A stretch of 64,000 nt of DNA from positions 62,001 through 126,000 of the forward strand of contig CAVQBG010000008.1 in assembly GCA_963710625.1 (NCBI GenBank), given 5' to 3'. Numbering within the stretch: position 1 is the first letter of the stretch; each line of letters starts with the position of its first letter. This document shows positions 8,123 through 15,478 of this stretch, piece after piece. The stretch comes from Sva-07 sp963710625. Its GTDB lineage: Bacteria; Actinomycetota; Acidimicrobiia; Acidimicrobiales; Ilumatobacteraceae. The notes below the pieces were generated by a model that was not told where the DNA came from, made no database searches, and worked only from the letters and a program-made list of their open reading frames with translations. A program made the translations under genes and the position numbers.

Positions 8123-8314
8123 ATGAAGGTGAGCGTCAACTTCGACGTGTGCGCATCCACCGGGGCCTGCATGCAGGTCTGTCCCGAGGTGTTCGAGGTG
8201 CGCAGCGACGGCTACCTCTACATCCTCCAGGAGAACCCCGGGCCCGACGTCGCCGACAAGGTCCGGGAGGCCGCTGATCTCTGCCCGACCGCGGCGATCA
8301 CGATCGAAGACTGA
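8123..8314 (+). CDS. Small 3Fe-4S-type ferredoxin
   Basis: A 63-residue ferredoxin with one cluster. The cysteines are C10, C16, C20 followed by Pro, and C54 followed by Pro. The position that would carry the second Cys of a 4Fe-4S site (residue 13) is Thr, so the motif is C-x2-T-x2-C-x3-C-P. Such single-cluster ferredoxins usually carry a 3Fe-4S cluster and deliver electrons to cytochromes P450 or similar monooxygenases. No P450 or ferredoxin reductase is adjacent. A good Shine-Dalgarno (AAGGGGA, 8111-8117) precedes the ATG. It ends 4 bp before pyrF, suggesting co-transcription. Confidence 0.85.
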   Translation: MKVSVNFDVCASTGACMQVCPEVFEVRSDGYLYILQENPGPDVADKVREAADLCPTAAITIED

Positions 8315-8318
8315 CCGG

Positions 8319-9128
8319 GTGGGGTTCCACGCCCAGCTCGATCGATCCTGGTCGACCTCGCGTTCGATGCTCTGCGTCGGGCTCGACCCCGATCCGACGA
8401 GGATGCCGCTGCCGCTCGACGGTGTCCACGGCGCGACGGAAATGTTCTGCCGAGCCATCATCGACGCCACCGCCGACCTGGTCTGCGCGTTCAAGCCACA
8501 GATCGCCTACTTCGCGAGCCAGGGCGCCGAGGATGCCCTGGAACGCATCTGCGCATACATCCGCGAGACCTATCCCGAGGTGACGCTGATCCTCGATGCG
8601 AAACGCGGCGACATCGGCTCGACCGCAGAGCACTACGCCGAGGAGGCGTTCGGCCGCTACGGCGCCCACGCGGTCACGGTCAATCCCTATCTCGGCACCG
8701 ACTCGGTGGCGCCGTACTTCGAGCTCGGCGGCGGTGTGATCGCCCTGTGCCGTACGAGCAATCCCGGGGGAGACGATCTGCAGTCGCTCGTCGCCGAGGG
8801 CCGCCCCGTCTACGCACACGTCGCCCGGCTCGTCGCCGACGACTGGTCGCGGCGCGGCGACTGCGGCCTCGTGGTCGGAGCGACCCATCCGCAGGAACTC
8901 GCCGACGTCCGAACGATCGCGCCGGACCTCCCGCTGCTCGTTCCCGGTGTCGGCGCCCAGGGCGGCGACGCCGCCACGGTCGTCGAGCACGGCGCCGACG
9001 CGACCGGCCGAGGCCTGATCGTCAACTCGTCACGAGCGGTCCTCTACGCCAGCGGTGGCGCCGACTTCGCCGAGGCGGCCCGAGCCGAGGCCGAACGCAC
9101 CGCTGCGTCGCTCCGTCTCCCCACCTGA
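8319..9128 (+). CDS. pyrF: Orotidine-5'-phosphate decarboxylase (PyrF2 type)
   Basis: Last step of UMP synthesis, releasing CO2 from OMP. The 269 residues and the catalytic motif DAKRGD (residues 93-98, with Lys95) mark the long type-2 OMP decarboxylase found in Actinobacteria. Other fits are GLDPDP near residue 21, FKPQIAYF, and the phosphate-loop segment VPGVGAQGGD. The start is a GTG 4 bp after the ferredoxin stop. The other pyrimidine genes are not in the window. A family 2 palindrome follows and separates it from convergent serA. Confidence 0.94.
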   Translation: MGFHAQLDRSWSTSRSMLCVGLDPDPTRMPLPLDGVHGATEMFCRAIIDATADLVCAFKPQIAYFASQGAEDALERICAYIRETYPEVTLILDAKRGDIGSTAEHYAEEAFGRYGAHAVTVNPYLGTDSVAPYFELGGGVIALCRTSNPGGDDLQSLVAEGRPVYAHVARLVADDWSRRGDCGLVVGATHPQELADVRTIAPDLPLLVPGVGAQGGDAATVVEHGADATGRGLIVNSSRAVLYASGGADFAEAARAEAERTAASLRLPT

Positions 9129-9149
9129 TCCCCACAACCCCGCCACAAT

Positions 9150-9204
9150 CCGCGAATCTTGCGGAAGGCGGTCGCTCAGGGTCCGGATTCCGCGAGTTTT
9201 CGGG
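9150..9204. terminator. Family 2 palindrome, copy 1 (pyrF/serA convergent gap)
   Basis: An imperfect inverted repeat with arms at about 9161-9173 and 9181-9193 (GCGGAA... / ...TTCCGC) surrounds GGTCGCTCAG. Short T-rich tails leave in both directions (GAGTTTTCGGG on + and AAGATTCG on -). It lies between the convergent ends of pyrF and serA, as do its two relatives at 26784 and 34999. A role as bidirectional terminator is inferred from structure and position. Confidence 0.65.
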
Positions 9205-9230
9205 TTTGACGGTGCTCGGGGAGTTCGGGG

Positions 9231-10796
9231 TCAGGCGGAGAGGCTGGTGACCTGGAGGATGCCGGGAGCTGCACGGAGCCGGTCGAGCACGTCGGCGGGA
9301 ACCGGGGCGCTCGGGGCGATCAGCATGACGGCGGTGTCGGAGCCGTTGACCCGGCTGACGTCCATGTCGGAGATGTTGACGCCGGCATCGCCGAGCAGCG
9401 TGCCGACGGTGCCGATCACGCCGGGCCGATCGTCGTTCTGGATCACGACCATGTTGTCGACCGGCGGGACGTCGAACGGGGTGTCGTCGATGTTCACGAT
9501 CCGCTGCGCACCCTTCGCGCCCGCCAGCGTGCCGCTGATCGAGTGGCCGCCGCCGCGGAGCGTCAGGAGATTGACGTAGTCGGCCGAACTCGACGAGCTG
9601 ACGTCACGCACCTCGACGCCGTGCTGGGCCGCCAGCTGCGGTGCATTGACGTACGTGACCGCCTCGTCGGAGATCGCCCCGAAGAAGCCCTTCAGTGCCG
9701 CCAGCTCCAGGATCCGTGTGTCGTAGCCCGCGATCTCACCCTCGGTGCAGATCTCGAGTTCCTTGGGCAACGTGCCGGCGAGCGACACGAACAGCCCGCC
9801 GAGCCGCTCGGCGAGCGGGAGATACGGCCGGATCGTCTCGCTCGCCTCCGCCGCATTGACGTTGACGGCGAACGGCACGAACTCGCCTGCGAGCGCCAGT
9901 TCGACCATCGACGCGATCGTGTCGCCGGCCTTGTCCTGCGCCTCTCGGGTACTCGCGCCGAGGTGCGGCGTCACGATCACCGAATCGATCTCGAAGAGCG
10001 GCGACTCGGTCATCGGCTCGGTGGAGAACACGTCGAGCGCGGCCCCGGCGATGATGCCTTCGCGCAAACACTCGGCCAGATCGCCCTCGTGGACGATGCC
10101 GCCGCGGGCGACGTTGATCACGCGCAGGCTCGGCTTCGCCTTGAGCAGCAGGTCGCGGTTGATCAACCCGATGGTCTCGGGGGTCTTGGGCAGGTGCACG
10201 GTGAGGAAGTCGGATTCGCTGATGACCTGATCGAGGCCCATCAGCTCGACGCCCATCTTCTTCGCTCGGTCGTCGGACACGAACGGGTCGTAGGCCACGA
10301 GGCGCATCCCGAAGCCCTTCGCCCGATCGGCGACCAGCTTGCCGATGCGACCCAGCCCGACGATGCCGAGTGTCTTGTCGCAGAGTTCGACACCCTCCCA
10401 CCGGCTCCGCTCCCACCGGCCCTGCACGAGCGCCGAGTGCGCCTGCGGAACGTTGCGTGCCGATGCCATCAGCAGGGCCATCGTGTGCTCCGCTGCCGAG
10501 ACGATGTTGCTCTGCGGCGCGTTGACCACCATGACGCCGCGCTTGGTGGCCGAGTCGACATCGACGTTGTCGAGGCCGATGCCGGCGCGTCCCACCACCA
10601 TCAGGTCGGATCCGGCGGCGAGCACGGCGTCGGTGACGTCGGTCGCCGACCGGATGATCAGCGCATGGGCCCCGGGCACGACCCCGAGCAGTTCGTCGGG
10701 GGACAGCCCGAGCTGCACATCGACCTCGTGCCCAGCGGTCCGGAGGCGGTCGAGCCCTCCCTCGGCGATCTCTTCGGTGACCAGGATGCGAGCCAT
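9231..10796 (-). CDS. serA: D-3-phosphoglycerate dehydrogenase
   Basis: First step of serine synthesis: oxidises 3-phosphoglycerate with NAD. At 521 residues it is the long type-1 form with a substrate/NAD domain, an allosteric substrate-binding domain and a C-terminal ACT domain (about residues 450-521, NDRPGVIGTVGTLLGDAGVN). The Rossmann motif is GIVGLGRIGKLV (about residue 145), the catalytic region is INVARGGIVHE, and TPHLGAST carries the catalytic His. The ATG start at 10796 needs no extension. It diverges from the membrane-protein operon at 10878. Confidence 0.96.
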   Translation of the reverse strand: MARILVTEEIAEGGLDRLRTAGHEVDVQLGLSPDELLGVVPGAHALIIRSATDVTDAVLAAGSDLMVVGRAGIGLDNVDVDSATKRGVMVVNAPQSNIVSAAEHTMALLMASARNVPQAHSALVQGRWERSRWEGVELCDKTLGIVGLGRIGKLVADRAKGFGMRLVAYDPFVSDDRAKKMGVELMGLDQVISESDFLTVHLPKTPETIGLINRDLLLKAKPSLRVINVARGGIVHEGDLAECLREGIIAGAALDVFSTEPMTESPLFEIDSVIVTPHLGASTREAQDKAGDTIASMVELALAGEFVPFAVNVNAAEASETIRPYLPLAERLGGLFVSLAGTLPKELEICTEGEIAGYDTRILELAALKGFFGAISDEAVTYVNAPQLAAQHGVEVRDVSSSSSADYVNLLTLRGGGHSISGTLAGAKGAQRIVNIDDTPFDVPPVDNMVVIQNDDRPGVIGTVGTLLGDAGVNISDMDVSRVNGSDTAVMLIAPSAPVPADVLDRLRAAPGILQVTSLSA

Positions 10797-10877
10797 GGGC
10801 CCATGCCTATCTGATCGGACAGTCGAGTTCCACGAGGTTTGACGAACCGTTCAGGGGATCCCGATACGTTCTGCGGC

Positions 10878-12128
10878 GTGGCCACCGATCACCCGTCGAC
10901 GGTCGACACCGGATCCGACGATCAGGTGACCGACATCGAGCGCTGGCTGATCGAGCGCGGGGTGCCCCATCTCGTGGATCCTCACGCCAAGAGCGTGCTG
11001 CTCGACGCCTGGACCCGTGCGCTTCCCCTGCTCGTGGCGGCCTATCTCCTCCTCGGCCTCAACGCGCTCGACATCCGGAACTGGACGTTGGCGCAGAACC
11101 TCGTCGCGGCCGCGGCGATCGTCGTGATGCTCGTGGCGACGTGGGCGGTCTCGAATCGGCTTCGCCGTCGCCCGATCTTCGCTCGCCCGTCACAGATCGG
11201 GCCTGCCGAACTCGCGCTGTTCCTGATCGGCCCGATGCTTCCCGGCCTTGCGTTCGGGCAGTACGGCGACGCCCTCGAAACGCTCGCCCTCGGGGTCGGG
11301 CTGCTCGCTCTGATCTACGTCTGGTCGTCGTACGGCGTCGGCGCGCTCCTGCGCTGGGGCGTCCGCCGATCCGGCGGGCAGCTCACCGGTCTGGGACCAC
11401 TCGTCGCCCGGGCCCTGCCGTTGCTGCTGGTGTTCAACGCGTTCCTGTTCGTCAACGCCGAGGTGTGGGAGATGGCGGGCACGCTCGACGGCGCCGCCTA
11501 CGTCGTCGTCGTGTCGATGTTCTTCGTGCTCGGCGCCGGCTTCGTCGTCACCCGGGTCCCCGAGTTCATCCGAGCGGAGAACCGCTTCGAGTCGTGGGAG
11601 GAGATCGCCGACTTCGTCGTCGACACGCCCGCCGCGTCGATCGCGCTGCCCGAGGGCGGCACGACCCTCGATCCGCTGCGACCTCGGCAGCGATTCAACC
11701 TCGGGCTGATCGTGCTCTTCGGCCAGGCGATGCAGATCACGCTCGTCGTGGCCGCCCTGGTCGGCTTCTTCGTGTTCTTCGGGTTCATGGCGATCGACCT
11801 GGACACGATCGTCCACTGGACCGGACGGAGCAACATCAGCACGATCGTCGACACGACCTTCGGCGGACGGACGCTCGTGCTGTCGGAACCACTGATCCGT
11901 GTCGCCGTCTTCCTCGGAGCGTTCTCCGGGATGTACTTCACCGTCGTGCTCACCACCGACGAGACCTACCGCAGCGAGTTCGCGAGCGACGTCGGCCCCG
12001 AGATCCGCCAGGTGCTCGCCGTCCGTTGCGCGTATCACGTCGCCCGCGGCACCCACCCCTGCCTCGCGACACCCACCGCCGACACCGAACCCGGTCCCCG
12101 GCCGGACCGGACCGGGACCGCGACGTGA
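10878..12128 (+). CDS. Multi-pass membrane protein of unknown function
   Basis: A 416-residue protein with about eight hydrophobic segments (first near residues 45-63, last near 365-385) and hydrophilic ends. I do not recognise a family. The GTG at 10878 is chosen because TACGTT (10865-10870) lies 7 nt upstream, the spacing of leaderless starts in this window; an upstream TTG is unlikely. Its stop overlaps the GTG of the following GNAT gene by 3 bases (GTGA), so the two are translationally coupled and it heads the GNAT/NSAR/SCP2 cluster. It may be a transporter or membrane partner of that pathway, which is inference. Confidence 0.7.
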   Translation: MATDHPSTVDTGSDDQVTDIERWLIERGVPHLVDPHAKSVLLDAWTRALPLLVAAYLLLGLNALDIRNWTLAQNLVAAAAIVVMLVATWAVSNRLRRRPIFARPSQIGPAELALFLIGPMLPGLAFGQYGDALETLALGVGLLALIYVWSSYGVGALLRWGVRRSGGQLTGLGPLVARALPLLLVFNAFLFVNAEVWEMAGTLDGAAYVVVVSMFFVLGAGFVVTRVPEFIRAENRFESWEEIADFVVDTPAASIALPEGGTTLDPLRPRQRFNLGLIVLFGQAMQITLVVAALVGFFVFFGFMAIDLDTIVHWTGRSNISTIVDTTFGGRTLVLSEPLIRVAVFLGAFSGMYFTVVLTTDETYRSEFASDVGPEIRQVLAVRCAYHVARGTHPCLATPTADTEPGPRPDRTGTAT

Positions 12129-12832
12129 CCGACATCCGTACCCTGTCCGGTCCCGACGAACTGGCCCGTGCGAACGGTGTTCTCCAGCAGGTCTGGGGCA
12201 CCGACGTGCCGTTGGCGCCGCTCGAGTTGCTCGTCGCCGTGGCTCACACCGGCGGATACGTCGCCGGCGCGTTCGTCGGCGACGAGATGGTCGGAGCGTC
12301 CGTCGGCCTCCTCGCGGTGCACGGCGGCAGGCCGGCGCTGCACAGCCACGTGACGGGACTCCTCCGGAACGCTCGCGGAACCGGGCTCGGCCGTGCGGTC
12401 AAGCTCCACCAGCGCACGTGGGCGATCGACCGCGGACTGGAACGCATCACGTGGACGTTCGATCCGTTGGTACGACGCAACGCCTGGTTCAACATCGCCG
12501 TGCTGGGAGCCCGGGTGGAGGAGTACCTGCCCTCGTTCTACGGCTCGATGCACGACGCGATCAATGCCGGCGACGAGTCCGACCGCTTGTACGTGTCCTG
12601 GGATCTCGCCGCCGATCTCCCCTCATCACCCCGGGCCGGCAGCCACCGGATCGACGGGGCCGAACTCGTGCCGACGCCCGACGACATCGTCGGACTGCGC
12701 AGGAGCGATCCCGGCGCCGTCGCGAGCTGGCGTTCGTCGACTCGACGCGCCCTCGTCGAGGCGCTCGACGCCGGCCGGCAGGTCGTCGGATTCACCCGAG
12801 ACGGCAACTACGTGATCGGATCAGCACCATGA
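12125..12832 (+). CDS. GNAT-fold acyltransferase (COG3375-like), candidate amino-acid N-succinyltransferase
   Basis: A 235-residue GNAT protein. The acyl-CoA-binding region is LLRNARGTGLGRAVKLHQ (R/Q-x-x-G-x-G/A pattern) near residue 85, followed by ITWTFDPLVRRNAWFNIAVLG. This architecture resembles the COG3375 proteins found beside N-acylamino-acid racemases. In Geobacillus-type clusters such a GNAT succinylates D-amino acids before NSAR epimerises them. Coupling to the NSAR-like gene (4-base ATGA overlap) supports the same logic here. Acyl-donor and substrate are inferred, not seen. It is coupled upstream to the membrane protein by a GTGA overlap. Confidence 0.78.
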   Translation: MTDIRTLSGPDELARANGVLQQVWGTDVPLAPLELLVAVAHTGGYVAGAFVGDEMVGASVGLLAVHGGRPALHSHVTGLLRNARGTGLGRAVKLHQRTWAIDRGLERITWTFDPLVRRNAWFNIAVLGARVEEYLPSFYGSMHDAINAGDESDRLYVSWDLAADLPSSPRAGSHRIDGAELVPTPDDIVGLRRSDPGAVASWRSSTRRALVEALDAGRQVVGFTRDGNYVIGSAP

Positions 12833-14022
12833 CCACCTCGCCCTCGAACTCGTCGTCGAACCACGCGTTCACCATCGAACACGTCGAGCTCCGCCGCATC
12901 GCGATGCCACTCGTCACCCCGTTCCGCACGAGCTTCGGCAGCCAGACCGAGCGTGACATCCTGCTCGTCCGCGTCGAACTCGCCGATGCCACCGGCGGAC
13001 CCTCCGACACCGTCGAGGGGTGGGGCGAGTGCGTGGCGTTGTCGGAGCCGAGCTACTCCCCCGAGTACGTCGACGGCGCCCAGCACGTGATCGTTCATCA
13101 CCTGCTGCCACGTCTCGTCGCCGCCGGTCCGATCGAGGCAGCCGACGTCGCCCCGGTGCTTGCCAAACTCCACGGCCACCCGATGGCGAAGGCTGCGCTG
13201 GAGATGGCGATCCTCGACGCGCAACTCCGCGCCGCCGGCCAGTCGTTCGCCGCGTTCCTCGGGGCCGAACGAACCCGGATACCGAGCGGTGTCAGCGTCG
13301 GTATCCACGACCGGACCGACGATCTGCTCGCCGCCGTGCAGGGGTATGTCGACGACGGCTACGTCCGCATCAAACTCAAGATCGAGCCGGGTTCCGACAT
13401 CGATCAGGTCGCCGCCGTCCGGGAGCTGATCGGTCCCGACACGCCGTTCCAGGTCGACGCCAACACGGCCTATCGCCGCACGGACGGGGAGCACCTGCGC
13501 CGGTTGGACGAGTTCGATCTCCTCCTGATCGAGCAGCCGCTCCCGGAGGACGACATCATCGGCCACGCCCGTCTGGCGGCGGAGGTCGACACGCCGATCT
13601 GCCTCGACGAGTCGCTCGTCTCCGCGGCCGGAACCGCCGATGCGATCGAGCTCGGCGCCTGCGAGATCGCCAACATCAAGCCCGGACGCGTGGGCGGCTA
13701 CCTCGAAGCCGTGCGCATCCACGACCTGTGCGTCGCCAAGAACGTCCCAGTGTGGTGCGGAGGGATGTTGGAGACCGGCATCGGCCGAGCGGCGAACGCG
13801 GCACTCGCCGCGCTGCCCGGCTTCACTCTGCCGGGTGACATCAGTGCCTCCACTCGCTTCTACGCACGCGACATCGTCACCGACCCGATCACGATCGAGG
13901 ACGGCCACGTCGCCGTGCCCACGTCTCCAGGTCTCGGCTTCGAACTCGACGGGTCGTTCCTCGACCAGGTCACGACGAGCCGACTGGGGATCGACCAGCG
14001 CGGTACAGTCACGAACCTATGA
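12829..14022 (+). CDS. Enolase-superfamily enzyme: o-succinylbenzoate synthase / N-succinylamino acid racemase (NSAR/OSBS)
   Basis: A 397-residue protein with the muconate-lactonising subgroup layout. The capping domain is followed by a barrel with the catalytic KxK pair (RIKLKIEPG), metal ligands Asp (QVDANTAY), Glu (IEQPL) and Asp (CLDES), and the second catalytic Lys (NIKPGRVGG). OSBS makes a menaquinone precursor; NSAR racemises N-succinyl amino acids, and many members do both. The linked GNAT and the absence of other men genes favour NSAR. Start and stop overlap both neighbours by 4 bases (ATGA), so it is the centre of a coupled operon. Confidence 0.85.
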   Translation: MTTSPSNSSSNHAFTIEHVELRRIAMPLVTPFRTSFGSQTERDILLVRVELADATGGPSDTVEGWGECVALSEPSYSPEYVDGAQHVIVHHLLPRLVAAGPIEAADVAPVLAKLHGHPMAKAALEMAILDAQLRAAGQSFAAFLGAERTRIPSGVSVGIHDRTDDLLAAVQGYVDDGYVRIKLKIEPGSDIDQVAAVRELIGPDTPFQVDANTAYRRTDGEHLRRLDEFDLLLIEQPLPEDDIIGHARLAAEVDTPICLDESLVSAAGTADAIELGACEIANIKPGRVGGYLEAVRIHDLCVAKNVPVWCGGMLETGIGRAANAALAALPGFTLPGDISASTRFYARDIVTDPITIEDGHVAVPTSPGLGFELDGSFLDQVTTSRLGIDQRGTVTNL

Positions 14023-14429
14023 CGCACCCGTTCCTGTCAGAAGAGTGGATGGAAGCCGCGCACGGCATCCGCGAGAAGTACGCCGACCAGGTGCCGCCCG
14101 TCACCACCGTCATCAAGATCAACCAGGTGATCACCGACGTCCCGTTCGGCGACGGTGAGGTCAAGAGCTACCTCGACACGTCGTCGGGACACCTGATGAT
14201 GGAACTCGGCGAACTGGACGACGCCGACGCGACCGTCACCACCGACTACGCCACCGCCAAGGCGATGTTCGTCGACCAGGATCAGGCAATCGCCATGCAG
14301 GCGTTCATGTCGGGCAAGATCAAGGTGCAGGGCGACATGATGAAGATGATGGCGATGCAGACAGCGATCCCCTCCAACGAGTTCACCGACACGATCGCCG
14401 ACGAGATCAAGGCGATCACCGCCCCCTGA
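14019..14429 (+). CDS. SCP2 sterol-binding-like domain protein
   Basis: A 136-residue single-domain protein with the SCP2 pattern: VKSYLDTSSGHLMMELGELDD, then a central strand with TVTTDYATAKAMF, then the amphipathic helix around MQAFMSGKIKVQGDMMKMM, a typical SCP2 signature (F..GK.k..GD). SCP2 proteins bind lipids or acyl-CoAs in a hydrophobic tunnel. The ATG at 14019 overlaps the NSAR stop (ATGA), so it is translated with the upstream genes. Its ligand is unknown. It converges with an SDR gene whose stop lies 8 bp away. Confidence 0.85.
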   Translation: MTHPFLSEEWMEAAHGIREKYADQVPPVTTVIKINQVITDVPFGDGEVKSYLDTSSGHLMMELGELDDADATVTTDYATAKAMFVDQDQAIAMQAFMSGKIKVQGDMMKMMAMQTAIPSNEFTDTIADEIKAITAP

Positions 14430-14436
14430 GCGGGCC

Positions 14437-15315
14437 TCAGGCGGGATCGGCGAGCGGCGCCAGAGCCTCGGCGAGTTCGGCGACGCTCCACTTGGCCGAC
14501 TGCTCGACCGTGTCACCCATCTCCCACGACCGGACGCGCTTCACCACCCCGCCCTGTGCGAAGAACGTCTCTCCCGAGAACCGGCACCCCTCGGTGCTGA
14601 GGTACGCGACCAGCGGCGAGATGTTGGCGGGGTCCCATTCGTCGAAGGCGCCGTCCCTCGGCGTCATGATCTCCTCGAGACCCGGTGTGGCGAGCGTCAG
14701 ACGCGTGCGGGCACCGGGGGCGATGCAGTTGCTGACCACGTCGTAGCGCGAGAGTTCCTTCGCCGCGATCTGGCTGAACGTCGCGATGCCCGACTTGGCG
14801 GCGCCGTAGTTCGCCTGACCGGGGTTCGAGAACAACCCGGACGTGCTCGAGGTGTGAACCAGGTTTCGGCGCTTTCCCCGACCGGACTTGTGCTCCTCGC
14901 GCCAGTAGGCCGCAGCCCAGCGGGTCGGGGCGAAGTGACCCTTGAGGTGGACCGCGATCACCGAATCCCATTCGGCCTCGGTCATGTTGACGATGACGCG
15001 GTCGCGCAGGATGCCCGCGTTGTTGACCAGCACATGCAGGTCACCGAAGGCCTCGATGGCGGCATTGACGAGGTGTTGCGCGCCCTCCCAATCTGCGACG
15101 TTGTCGGCGTTCGCGATCGCCTCGCCGCCCTGCGCCCTGATCTCAGCGGCGACCTCCTCGGCTGGCGTCTGGTCGCTTCCCTCACCGTCGTTGGCCCCGC
15201 CCAGATCGTTGACGACCACCTTGGCGCCCTCGCTCGCGAACAGCAACGCGTGCTCGCGACCGATGCCGCGACCGGCTCCGGTGATGATCGCAACTCGTCC
15301 ATCGAGCGAGGTCAT
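14437..15315 (-). CDS. Short-chain dehydrogenase/reductase (SDR)
   Basis: A 292-residue SDR oxidoreductase. NAD(P) motif GAGRGIG lies at about residues 13-19, NNAG in LVNNAGILRD, and the active site is Ser in HTSSTSGLFS with Tyr and Lys in NYGAAKSG (YxxxK). The insertion NDLGGANDGEGSDQTPAEEV after the second strand resembles the SDR domain of MFE-2-type 3-hydroxyacyl-CoA dehydrogenases, so a fatty-acyl substrate is plausible. AAGGAG lies 6-7 nt upstream of the ATG at 15315. The 163-bp gap upstream shows nothing else. Confidence 0.88.
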   Translation of the reverse strand: MTSLDGRVAIITGAGRGIGREHALLFASEGAKVVVNDLGGANDGEGSDQTPAEEVAAEIRAQGGEAIANADNVADWEGAQHLVNAAIEAFGDLHVLVNNAGILRDRVIVNMTEAEWDSVIAVHLKGHFAPTRWAAAYWREEHKSGRGKRRNLVHTSSTSGLFSNPGQANYGAAKSGIATFSQIAAKELSRYDVVSNCIAPGARTRLTLATPGLEEIMTPRDGAFDEWDPANISPLVAYLSTEGCRFSGETFFAQGGVVKRVRSWEMGDTVEQSAKWSVAELAEALAPLADPA

Positions 15316-15478
15316 TGAGGCTCCTTGTCGACCGGGCGCACGGCGGGGGTGCCGCGCACAGTCACGGAACCGTAGCGATCCAGCCCCGCCGGAGTCGATT
15401 TCCACCGATCCGAGATGTGCCGGGTCCCACGATCCGGGGCGACATCGACCCGTTGCTCGGTGCGTCGAGCAACCGAGA

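Noticed and set aside
12829..14022. Annotation as menC (menaquinone synthesis) only
   Set aside because: The linked GNAT and lack of men genes in the window favour NSAR or dual function; sequence alone cannot exclude OSBS.
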